Source: CAWGXG01 sp963826505 (GTDB taxonomy: Bacteria > Chloroflexota > Anaerolineae > Aggregatilineales > Aggregatilineaceae). Taken from it: a DNA stretch of 64,000 nucleotides. The translations under genes and the position numbers were made by a program. The first letter of the stretch is position 1. The number at the start of each line of letters is the position of its first letter. Shown here one piece after another: positions 43,795 to 51,835 of the stretch. The notes under the pieces are model-generated. The model searched no databases and was not told the DNA's origin. It saw only the letters and a program-made list of their open reading frames with translations. The stretch lies in NCBI GenBank assembly GCA_963826505.1, contig CAWGXG010000008.1, forward strand, positions 1,426,001-1,490,000, given 5' to 3'.

Positions 43795-44841
43795 CTAATC
43801 GCCCGCCGACTCGACCGCCGTGCCGGTCACGCGCGCTTCCGCCAACGGTACGCCCGCGCGTTCCGCCGCCAACACTCGCTCCAACGCCGCGATGCCAACT
43901 TCAAGCATACTCTGATCGGGCTGGCGCGTAGTCAGGTTTTGCAGCGCGAGATTCGGCTTGATCAGCACTTTGATCAGCGGGTTGTCGAGGTGTTTGGACG
44001 TGAAGCGGATCGTCTCGTAGGCCACGCCCGCGATCGGCAGGATCAACCCAAGACGCGAAAGCAGGAGCAGCGGCACCGTGTCCGGCCGTCCGGTGATGAT
44101 ATGGATCATCACGGACAGAACCACCAATGTCAGCAAAAAGGCCGTGCCGCAGCGCGGATGCTGGATCGGATAGCCGTCGACGATGGCGGGTGTCAGTTCG
44201 GCCCCTGCCTCGTAGGCGTTAATCGTCTTGTGTTCTGCACCGTGATAGCCAAACAGGCGCTTCACGTCGTTCATATGACCGATCGCCCAGATGTAGCCGA
44301 TCAACATGCCGAGCTTGATCACGCCTTCGATCAGGTCCGCCGCCAGCTTGCTATCCAGGCCGGTCACTTCTTTGACGGCTGCCGAGGCCGCCGCGGGGAG
44401 CACGAAGAACAGCCCGATCCCCATCGCCACCGAGAAGATCACCAATCCCATCCCGGCAGCGCCTTCGAGGGTGAAATCCGTGTCCTCTTCCTCTTCAAGC
44501 GCCACATCAGCCGACCACATCAGCGCGCTCGTGCCGAGCACCAGCGCATCCCAAAGCATGACTAGCCCGCGCACGAAGGGCGTTCGGGCCGCGCGGCCAC
44601 GGTAAAGCGCTGCGTTGAGTGGAACTTCCCGGACGACAATGTCGCCTTTCGGGTGGCGCACCGCGATGGCGGAGAGATACTGCCCGCGCATCATCACGCC
44701 TTCGATCACGGCCTGCCCGCCATACGAGAAATTGAGTGGTTTCTCGCTCGTCGCGGCGTCGGCTGCTACGAGCAGCGCCGCCGCACTGATGCGCAGCTTC
44801 CGCGCCGTTTTGCTTCGCTTATCACCCCAGGGTTTCCACAT
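43795..44841 (-). CDS. yqhQ: YqhQ-like DUF1385 membrane protein
   Basis: 348 residues. The family signature is clear: SYGGQAVIEGVMMRGQYLSA at the N terminus, YRGRAARTPFVRGLVMLWDA, GYHGAEHKTINAYEAG (HxxEHK) and HPRCGTAFLL. Four or five TM segments (VIFSVAMGIGLFFVLPAAAS and LIGYIWAIGH among them). Widely conserved in Gram-positives and Chloroflexi; often beside rpmE or prfA elsewhere, though not here. Function unknown. A minus-strand terminator follows. Normal length for the family. Confidence 0.9.
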   Translation of the reverse strand: MWKPWGDKRSKTARKLRISAAALLVAADAATSEKPLNFSYGGQAVIEGVMMRGQYLSAIAVRHPKGDIVVREVPLNAALYRGRAARTPFVRGLVMLWDALVLGTSALMWSADVALEEEEDTDFTLEGAAGMGLVIFSVAMGIGLFFVLPAAASAAVKEVTGLDSKLAADLIEGVIKLGMLIGYIWAIGHMNDVKRLFGYHGAEHKTINAYEAGAELTPAIVDGYPIQHPRCGTAFLLTLVVLSVMIHIITGRPDTVPLLLLSRLGLILPIAGVAYETIRFTSKHLDNPLIKVLIKPNLALQNLTTRQPDQSMLEVGIAALERVLAAERAGVPLAEARVTGTAVESAGD

Positions 44842-44960
44842 CTGCCTAAACTCCGCTCATGACTTCCGGTAATTTCAACGTGATCGCGCTCAGTTGAGCC
44901 GCTGTACCATTCTCGCATGCCAGGGGCCACGCCGCAACAAATCCGACCGTCCCACCCACA

Positions 44961-45956
44961 TCACTCCACGACGATGCCCATCGAGCACATGTCAAGCTGG
45001 CGCGTGAAGCCTGCCGCCAGCGCCGCGTCGATCGTGTTTTTCTGCCAATGGCGGAGATGCAGATCGATGCGCCGTCCCGGACTCGTACGTCCAATCTCGG
45101 CCAGCATCATACGCACCAGGTGGGGCGCAATCTCGCCATGTGCCGGATCCAACACAATCCGTAGCATGTTCAAACCGCCAGCCCGCATACGCACGTTGGC
45201 ATGTGCCTGACCCACCACCTGACCGGAAGGCGAAATCGCGTTATACAGGAATGAACGTCCTCCAAACGCGCGCTCCAACAGGGGGAGAAACGGTCGCAGA
45301 ATCGCAGGCTGACGGTAACGTCCTTCCTCGACCGGCATGTAAAGCTGTTCCTGCGCCGGGATGATGCGCTGGGCCATCTCGAAGCGGGGCCGCCAATCCG
45401 ACAGCGAAGTCGCGACAACCCTATAACCACCCGGCAGCGGCACTATAGCAGGCAGCGCAGTGTCCGAAGAGAATACGAGCTCCGATTGCGTCGAGAAATG
45501 CACGAAGCCCATCGACTCATACAGGTTATACGCGGGCACGTTGCCATCGACCACATCCAGGTTGATCGTTTTCGCGCCGCGCTCGCGCGCGTAATCCACG
45601 GCTGCCTGGACCAGTCGACGCGCGATGCCGCGCCGCCGGTAAGCGGGCAGCACCCCCACATTGCCGATCATCCATTGATCCGTCATGCCCTCGCGGATGA
45701 CATTCGTCAGACCGACGGGTTGACCGTCTTCATCCCACACATAGCCGCGCATCACGTCGCGCAAGGTGGGTACTACGAGCTGCAACATGCGAATCAGCAG
45801 CCACATCCGGCGCACGCCGCTGACCATATCGACCATGCTCTCGACTTCATCCTCCTGAACGTTCCAGGCTTCGTTTTCCGGGTACTGGAACATTTTAGGC
45901 AGCACATCGACCATCATACTGAGATCGCCGGGCAGCTTAAAAGGGCGCAGTGGCAT
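44961..45956 (-). CDS. GNAT-family N-acetyltransferase with two domains
   Basis: 331 residues. The first GNAT unit covers about 60-165, with acetyl-CoA loop VLPAYRRRGIARRLVQAAVD (the R/QxxGxG/A pattern as RRRGIA) and GAKTINLDVVDGNVPAYNLY, ending with YESMGFV. The second half (170-331) resembles a further degenerate GNAT-like unit ending in FTRQLDMCSMGIVVE. AAAGGAG precedes ATG 45956. Substrate unknown. Confidence 0.8.
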   Translation of the reverse strand: MPLRPFKLPGDLSMMVDVLPKMFQYPENEAWNVQEDEVESMVDMVSGVRRMWLLIRMLQLVVPTLRDVMRGYVWDEDGQPVGLTNVIREGMTDQWMIGNVGVLPAYRRRGIARRLVQAAVDYARERGAKTINLDVVDGNVPAYNLYESMGFVHFSTQSELVFSSDTALPAIVPLPGGYRVVATSLSDWRPRFEMAQRIIPAQEQLYMPVEEGRYRQPAILRPFLPLLERAFGGRSFLYNAISPSGQVVGQAHANVRMRAGGLNMLRIVLDPAHGEIAPHLVRMMLAEIGRTSPGRRIDLHLRHWQKNTIDAALAAGFTRQLDMCSMGIVVE

Positions 45957-46021
45957 CGTCCAAACTCCTTTACAAAAATGGACTCAAATCTCCTTGCATA
46001 TGGTCTCTTACGTTTCCCCGC

Positions 46022-47500
46022 TCAGATCGTCGCACACTCTGCCCGACGGCGCACCTTCCAGACGCTCGTCGCCAATCCGATAAGCAGCAGCGCCGGAGTG
46101 CCGTATATCCACGTCGGCGGCAGGCCGAGATCGCGCAGATGGAATACAGCCAGCGGCTCCGTCTTGCCCTGGATCAAGCGCGCCACCGCGTCCGCCCAGG
46201 CCGCACCTCGCAACGACCAATCCACGCTGCCGCCCGCCGCATCCGCGGCTGCAAAATGGGGTGTCACGTCGGTGAGCACGCCGGGCACCTGCACGACGAT
46301 CCCCGCCGCGATCAACATCAGGGCTGCCGCCCGCCAACCGCGCCCAGCCGGGAGGACACTCAGCGGCAAGACGCTCAATGGCAGCAGCGGCACGAGGAAA
46401 CGCGGTCCCCAGCACCAGCCGCCGCCCCATGCCCACCACGCGCCGAACACGGTCAGCGCGGAGGCCCATGCCAGCGCCAGAAAGATTCCCAACGCCGGAT
46501 AAGCCCGCCGGAAGCGCGGCCATAACAGCGTACACAGCATCAGCGGCGGCGCGTAGATCAGCACGCCGCGCCCCGGGCTGATCAACAAGCCGGGCGCGCC
46601 CTCCCACAACCGCGACGTGAATCCTTCCCCCGCGTAGCCAGAGCGCAGCGGATCGCCAAAACGCAGCACGTTATGGGCCACCAGCAGCGCCACGCCCGGC
46701 AGCATCCCCGCGAAAAATGAAATACAGCGCGCCGCAGAGGAAGATAGAGGCAAACCCGAGAGCAGAGCGGGCAGCTTCTCGGCAGTAACCCGTTTTTCTT
46801 CTGCACTTCTCTCTTTCTTCCCTTTTTTCTCTGTGTCCTCCGTGGTCCGCTTCTGCTTTTCTTCGCACACGATCAGCGCGGCCAGCGGCAGCGCGTAGAG
46901 TCCAAAAGCGGCGCGCGTCGCCAGCCCGATCCCGAACACCGCGCCCGCCAGCACCAGCCGTCGCCGCGATCCCCCCGCCCCATGCGCGATCAGGGCTGCC
47001 GCCGTCAGCGCGAACGCCAGTACCGCCTCAGCAAACAACTCGCGCGCATAGACCCACAGCGGACTTGCTAATCCGGCGGCTAGGAGAGCCAACCCGGCGG
47101 ATCTGCCGCCGTGCGCGTTCGCGATCCAGCCCGCGCTCAGTGCGACCGCACCCGCCGCGGCCAGGACCGGCAGCAGCAGCACGCACAGCGCCGCCAACCG
47201 GTATCTGTGTGCGCGGTTGACCGCCGCCACCTGGTCGCCCATCACATAAAACGGGACCGCCAGCAACGGCAGTCCCGGATCGTATTTGCTGTAGAACGCG
47301 CCGCCCTGCCCCGCGACGATCTGCGGCAGGCCGGGATCGGGCGCGAGGCGCAGCGTGTGGTGTTCAACCAACGCGGCGGCGGTCTGGAACATAACCTCGC
47401 CATCGCTGCTGTAAAATCCGCGACCGATCGTCAGCGCGTACAAACACGCCAGCCCGACAAATGCCCATCGAGCAACTCCGCCCCGCGCCGTTGGTCGCAT
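46022..47500 (-). CDS. Multi-pass membrane protein (glycosyltransferase-39-like), with an inserted charged loop
   Basis: 492 residues with about ten hydrophobic segments (LAALCVLLLPVLAAAGAVAL, ALLAAGLASPLWVYARELFA, ALGIFLALAWASALTVFGAW). The start has FVGLACLYALTIGRGFYSSDG, resembling polyprenol-phosphate-sugar membrane glycosyltransferases, with the first luminal loop carrying an Asp (YSSDG). An in-frame block of about 45 residues (KRTTEDTEKKGKKE...) lies in a loop after LPLAALIVC. It matches a dispersed repeat at DNA level (see repeat). It starts 14 bases after the glycoside hydrolase stop. Sugar donor unknown. Confidence 0.65.
   Translation of the reverse strand: MRPTARGGVARWAFVGLACLYALTIGRGFYSSDGEVMFQTAAALVEHHTLRLAPDPGLPQIVAGQGGAFYSKYDPGLPLLAVPFYVMGDQVAAVNRAHRYRLAALCVLLLPVLAAAGAVALSAGWIANAHGGRSAGLALLAAGLASPLWVYARELFAEAVLAFALTAAALIAHGAGGSRRRLVLAGAVFGIGLATRAAFGLYALPLAALIVCEEKQKRTTEDTEKKGKKERSAEEKRVTAEKLPALLSGLPLSSSAARCISFFAGMLPGVALLVAHNVLRFGDPLRSGYAGEGFTSRLWEGAPGLLISPGRGVLIYAPPLMLCTLLWPRFRRAYPALGIFLALAWASALTVFGAWWAWGGGWCWGPRFLVPLLPLSVLPLSVLPAGRGWRAAALMLIAAGIVVQVPGVLTDVTPHFAAADAAGGSVDWSLRGAAWADAVARLIQGKTEPLAVFHLRDLGLPPTWIYGTPALLLIGLATSVWKVRRRAECATI
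46829..46848. repeat. Core of a dispersed repeat inside the membrane protein gene
   Basis: CTCTGTGTCCTCCGTGGTCC, reading on the minus strand as GGACCACGGAGGACACAGAG. This type of sequence is, from general knowledge, a common interspersed motif in environmental genomes, often beside or inside genes. The inserted block is roughly 46725-46868, in frame. Only one copy seen in this window. Confidence 0.55.
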
Positions 47501-47514
47501 CCTTCACGCGTCCG

Positions 47515-48993
47515 TCAGCGCAGAGTCCACGTCGACCCTGCGATATCGACCCACACCTGGCGCGGCGGCCCTTCCACCGCCAGAAGCACCGGCACGCCTT
47601 CGGTCACAATAGCGCCAGAATCATCCGGCAGCGCACCCGCTGTATCGACCACAAACCACGCGCCATCGGCACCCGCCTCCGTCCCGGCTATTGTCGTCTC
47701 GGTGCTGCCGTCGAGTGCGATTCGTTGGGCGGTTTCAGCCGCGTTGCTGGCTCGTACATAAAATCGCACTGGGTCCGACGACCGCGCCCACATCACGTAC
47801 ACTGTGCGCTCCGGCTGTTCGAGCGTCACCAATGAGGATCGCTCACTCCACAGGCGCTGGGCATGGGTCGTCCCGGCGAAAGTCTCTATCACGGTGCGAT
47901 ACGCATCGAAGGCGGGGCGACGCGATCCATCGGCGCGCACCAGGCCCCAGGGTTCGGTCTGGCCCGACACAAAATGATCGTCGTACAGGCGGTAGACCGC
48001 GAAGCGTTCCACGTTAGCCGCCAGACTCAGCGCTGCCGCCTGCACGATAAACGCGCTTTGCTGCGTTAACGACTCGTCATAGATCGGATCGGGGGGCAGC
48101 ACTACGCCCGGATCGCGCGAAGGGGCGGCGTTGGTTTCGTCCACCCACATCGGCTTGTCGCGCAGATCGAAATGCCACAGAATGCCTTCGGTTTCGACGA
48201 TCATATTCCACACGTTGATCGTCTTGAAATAGACATGTACGGTCGCCACATCGAAGAAATACCCGTTGGCACGCGCTTCGGGGTCGCGTGCGGCGACCGT
48301 CAGCAGCCGTTCGAGATAGGGCCGCCGCCCGGCGAGCACGTCCGTCCACCACGCCATGCCCGCGAGGTGGATCACCGTGTCAGGATTGGCCCGCTTTGCG
48401 GCCTGATAGGCCACCTTGAGCACGCGGTAATAGTCTTCGACATCGCCGTCAAATTCATAGATGCTGCCGAGTTCGCCGGGTCGAATATCTGGCTCGTTGT
48501 AGATGATCCAATGCGTGACACCCCAACGCTCACCGTAATACGCCACGACCCGCTGTACGAACTGCGCCCAGACGTTACCCGGGTCGTCCAGCGGCAGATC
48601 CAGCCCGTCGGGCGGCGCGCCCAGTTGGTGACTGGCCGAAGCCCAGCGCGGCGTGTTCTTCAGCAGGCCGACCACCTCGCGCCCTGCCTGCTGGGCCGCG
48701 ATCAACCAATCGTCGGGGATGACTTCAGTGTGAAATTCATCAGGGGACTGGGGCTGGAACTGCGCCCATTCGAAGACGATGCGTTCCCAACCCACGCCGA
48801 GATCGCGCGCATCGTCGGGCCGGTAATAAGCTTCGACGACGCCGAAACGCTTCGCCGAGAACCCGCCATCGGGCAATGCCGCCTGGGAAAGACCGGGGAA
48901 TGCTCCCAAACCGATCGCGATCACGCCCAGCACGGCTGCCAATCCGGCCAACGCCCGGCGTGAAACTCGGTTCACCTGCGGTCGATGCCTCAT
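47515..48993 (-). CDS. Secreted glycoside-hydrolase-like (clan GH-A) protein
   Basis: 492 residues with an N-terminal signal (LAGLAAVLGVIAIGLGAFPG). A TIM-barrel glycosidase: VGWERIVFEWAQFQPQ, VVAYYGERWGVTHWIIYNEP (the NEP acid/base Glu), DVATVHVYFK, and MWVDETNAAP (nucleophile Glu). The C-terminal 100 residues form a beta-rich module. Matches the GH39/GH5-like pattern of clan GH-A. Substrate unknown. It is downstream of recJ and upstream of the membrane protein gene on the minus strand, but gaps of 15-62 bases make one transcript possible. Confidence 0.75.
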   Translation of the reverse strand: MRHRPQVNRVSRRALAGLAAVLGVIAIGLGAFPGLSQAALPDGGFSAKRFGVVEAYYRPDDARDLGVGWERIVFEWAQFQPQSPDEFHTEVIPDDWLIAAQQAGREVVGLLKNTPRWASASHQLGAPPDGLDLPLDDPGNVWAQFVQRVVAYYGERWGVTHWIIYNEPDIRPGELGSIYEFDGDVEDYYRVLKVAYQAAKRANPDTVIHLAGMAWWTDVLAGRRPYLERLLTVAARDPEARANGYFFDVATVHVYFKTINVWNMIVETEGILWHFDLRDKPMWVDETNAAPSRDPGVVLPPDPIYDESLTQQSAFIVQAAALSLAANVERFAVYRLYDDHFVSGQTEPWGLVRADGSRRPAFDAYRTVIETFAGTTHAQRLWSERSSLVTLEQPERTVYVMWARSSDPVRFYVRASNAAETAQRIALDGSTETTIAGTEAGADGAWFVVDTAGALPDDSGAIVTEGVPVLLAVEGPPRQVWVDIAGSTWTLR

Positions 48994-49054
48994 AAATCAC
49001 TGAGTCCGCATGGATTGGAAACCGATGGCGCGCACGGGGAAAACTAGCGCCACC

Positions 49055-50830
49055 TTAGTCGTCCACCAGGCCAGCGCCGCGCACGTCCTGCACGTTCATT
49101 TGCAGCTTGACGAAGCCATTCCACTCGTTGATTTCCAGATGATAGACCACGTCCACCACGGACGGCAGATTCTCCGCGCGTTCGCCCAGCTTAAACCCGA
49201 TCCCGTCGATCATCGTCGTGCCGTTGGAGAACTTGAGGCGCAAATGCTTGCCTTCGAAACCTACGCGCCGGCAGTCAACGACTTGCAGGCGCCGCGTCAC
49301 GAACACCGGCGCTTCGTTGCGCGCACCGGTGGGTTCCAGGGCGCGCAAATCTTTGGCGAGTTCCATCGTCAGGTAATCAAACGGCACTTCCATATCGACC
49401 TCGATCGTCGGGCGGAGATCCTGCCCGGCGAGTTGTTGCGTCGCCATGGCGATCAGACGTTCACGCAGCAGGCCGATATTTTCGTTGCGCACGGTGAAAC
49501 CCGCCGCCTGGGCGTGTCCACCGTGTCGCACCAGCAGGTCGGCACATTGATCGAGCGCGTCGGTGATGTTGAATTCGGGGATGCTGCGACACGAGCCGCG
49601 CGACTCTTCTTCGTTTTGCTCGATAACGACCGCAGGAATATAGAACTCCTCGCACAGCCGCCCGGCCACCAACCCGACAATTCCAGACATCGAGACATGA
49701 TGATCTGTTTCGTGGCTGATCTGGTAGAAGATGAGCGGCGCGGCGGCGCGTTCGCGAAAGACTTCGTCACGCGCCACTTCCACGGCTTGCATGGTCAGAC
49801 TCTGGCGGTCTTCGTTCAGACGCTGCAATTCCTGCGCGAGCGCTAGCGTTTCGGGCATGGGGCGCGTCAGCAGCCGGAAGGCGATCATGGCATCCGCCAG
49901 ACGACCCGCCGCATTGATACGTGGGGCTAGCATGAATCCGATGCTGGTCGTGGTGATTTTGCCCGGTTCCGCCCCGGCAATCTGCGCCAGATCAAAAATC
50001 CCGGGTCGCTGTGCCTGGTTGAGCACTTCCAGCCCGCGCCGGACCAGCTCGCGATTCTCCGGACGGTCAAGCGGTGCCAGATCCGCCACAGTGCCCAACG
50101 CCACCAGATCCAGCAAATCCTCAAGTTTGAAATTCGGCTTGCGCCGGGACATTTCCTGTTCAGCGCGGAACAGCGCGTCTGCCAGCTTGTACGCCACACC
50201 CACCCCGGCCAACATATCTTCGGGGTAGCCGTTGGTAACGCCTTCTTCCTGGCGGCGCTTGAGATCGATCTTGGGATCGATGACCGCGAGCGCGGGCGGG
50301 AGCTGTTCCCCGACCGAATGGTGATCGGTGACGATCATGTCCAGGCCGAGCGCGTTACCCGCCGCGACCTCATCCACTGAGCGAATCCCGCAGTCCACCG
50401 TGATAACCAGCTTCACACCCTGGTCGCGCAGCGAGCGCAAGGCGTCCTCGTTGAGGCCGTACCCTTCATCTACGCGGTTGGGAATATAGGGCATCACGCG
50501 TCCGCCCAGCGCCTCCAGCGCCTGCGTGAGCAGGGCCGTGCTGGTCACCCCGTCAGCGTCAAAATCGCCATACACCGCGATCGCCTCACCCGCTTTGATA
50601 GCGCGCCGGATGCGTCCCACCGCTTGCTGCATGCCATGCATGGCAAACGGATTGTGCAGCTCATCGGGCGAGCCAACCAGAAAAGCCTGCGCTTTTTCGG
50701 GTGTGTCCTGGCCCCGGTTGACAAGAACCTGGGCCATTACAGGATGAAAGGCACTCAAACGGCGGAGAGCCTCAGGCGAAGCCGGCGGCAAAATGCGCCA
50801 GTGTTTGACGGATGCGGCAGAGTCGCGCAC
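49055..50830 (-). CDS. recJ: Single-stranded-DNA-specific exonuclease RecJ
   Basis: 591 residues; RecJ degrades single-stranded DNA 5'-3' in recombination and repair. DHH-family motifs: VYGDFDADGVTSTALL (motif I), LVITVDCGIRSVDE (motif II), DMIVTDHHSVGE with the DHH (motif III), then GTVADLAPLDRPENRELVRR. The DHHA1 part includes GNIGLL-like GHAQAAGFTV. Start GTG 50830 has GAGGGG nine bases upstream; the frame is open from a TTG at 50842. Frame is intact throughout, unlike mutS and dinG. No SSB gene in the window. Confidence 0.93.
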   Translation of the reverse strand: MRDSAASVKHWRILPPASPEALRRLSAFHPVMAQVLVNRGQDTPEKAQAFLVGSPDELHNPFAMHGMQQAVGRIRRAIKAGEAIAVYGDFDADGVTSTALLTQALEALGGRVMPYIPNRVDEGYGLNEDALRSLRDQGVKLVITVDCGIRSVDEVAAGNALGLDMIVTDHHSVGEQLPPALAVIDPKIDLKRRQEEGVTNGYPEDMLAGVGVAYKLADALFRAEQEMSRRKPNFKLEDLLDLVALGTVADLAPLDRPENRELVRRGLEVLNQAQRPGIFDLAQIAGAEPGKITTTSIGFMLAPRINAAGRLADAMIAFRLLTRPMPETLALAQELQRLNEDRQSLTMQAVEVARDEVFRERAAAPLIFYQISHETDHHVSMSGIVGLVAGRLCEEFYIPAVVIEQNEEESRGSCRSIPEFNITDALDQCADLLVRHGGHAQAAGFTVRNENIGLLRERLIAMATQQLAGQDLRPTIEVDMEVPFDYLTMELAKDLRALEPTGARNEAPVFVTRRLQVVDCRRVGFEGKHLRLKFSNGTTMIDGIGFKLGERAENLPSVVDVVYHLEINEWNGFVKLQMNVQDVRGAGLVDD

Positions 50831-50956
50831 GATACCCCTCAAGCCCTACAGTCGTTCAGGCGAAAACTGCACGATGTTAACACGCGCTAACTCGCTTGTG
50901 CAAATGCGCCGCGCCGTCGGGGAAATCGCGAGCAGCGATCGGCCCGCAAACGCAAA

Positions 50957-50981
50957 CGGACCGGGCCATGTGCCCGGTCCG
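50957..50981 (-). terminator. Hairpin after the secreted SH3-like gene
   Basis: CGGACCGGGC (50957-50966) and GCCCGGTCCG (50972-50981) form a perfect ten-base stem. It lies downstream of the minus-strand gene ending at 51020. A second, smaller palindrome, GATCACGATCGTGATC, sits at 50986-51001. Confidence 0.5.
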
Positions 50982-51019
50982 CGTCGATCACGATCGTGAT
51001 CAGATCTGCGCGACAACCG

Positions 51020-51706
51020 CTAGTTAACGACGGTCGTCGGCAGCGGTGTGCCGTTCCACACAGCGTCATAGTTCGGCCCCATCGTGCTGACTGGCACCCA
51101 AAGCAACTGCCCGGCTAACTGCACCTGATAATACTGACCGCTGGCATCCACGCCGTACACCCACAGCGTCTGCCCCGCGTTCATCACAAATGTCGTCGCT
51201 GCATCCGCGCTGGGCGCGGTGTAGAGCGCCGTCGTCGCTACGAAGCTACCCACCACCGCACCGGATGGGATCGCCACTTGGTCGGGACCCGCCCAGGTCG
51301 GCAGACCGGCGCATTCGCCCGTGGCCACAAAGTCGATCTGCTCAACATAGCCGTTGCCTGCCACACTGGTCAAACGCCACGTGATCGGGTTGTTGTTCGG
51401 CGCCGTGGTCCATATACCTGAGCCGATGCCACCGGTATACTCCGTCAATACGTTCGAATAGCTAAGACTGTAGAGCAGCGTTCCATCGCCGTCCCAGGCT
51501 TCGATCAGTAGACTTTCTCGACCACCATTTGTATTATCGCGGTCAAGAATGTGGGACCCCGTGTTTAATGCGGTCCAGCCTGTACACGTAATTTCTACCG
51601 TGCCATTGTACACGCTGGCCTGTGCCACGTTTGCCGGAAAGATCGCAAATATGCCGGCGACAAGCGACACCGCTATCATCAGGCAGATAGCCTTTGATCT
51701 GTGCAT
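51020..51706 (-). CDS. Secreted protein with C-terminal SH3-like domain
   Basis: 228 residues from ATG 51706 (AGAGGAATG-type site upstream; the frame starts earlier at 51781 without one). Signal peptide (ICLMIAVSLVAGIFAIFPAN). The central part is beta-rich with YNGTVEITCTGW, GTLLYSLSYSNV and EQIDFVATGECAG; Cys pairs may bridge. The last 75 residues (GSFVATTALYTAPSADAATT, QTLWVYGVDASGQYYQVQL) resemble a bacterial SH3 domain. Function unknown, likely extracytoplasmic. Confidence 0.7.
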   Translation of the reverse strand: MHRSKAICLMIAVSLVAGIFAIFPANVAQASVYNGTVEITCTGWTALNTGSHILDRDNTNGGRESLLIEAWDGDGTLLYSLSYSNVLTEYTGGIGSGIWTTAPNNNPITWRLTSVAGNGYVEQIDFVATGECAGLPTWAGPDQVAIPSGAVVGSFVATTALYTAPSADAATTFVMNAGQTLWVYGVDASGQYYQVQLAGQLLWVPVSTMGPNYDAVWNGTPLPTTVVN

Positions 51707-51835
51707 CAAACATTCCTCTTCTTCAAAGGGAGATCCACACCCGGAACCTTGGGGAAGCCTTGTTATCAACGAAGTATGCAAAGTCCGTCGGGAGATTCCC
51801 TCCGGCTAATAGCGTGCTTTATAGACTGATTCATA

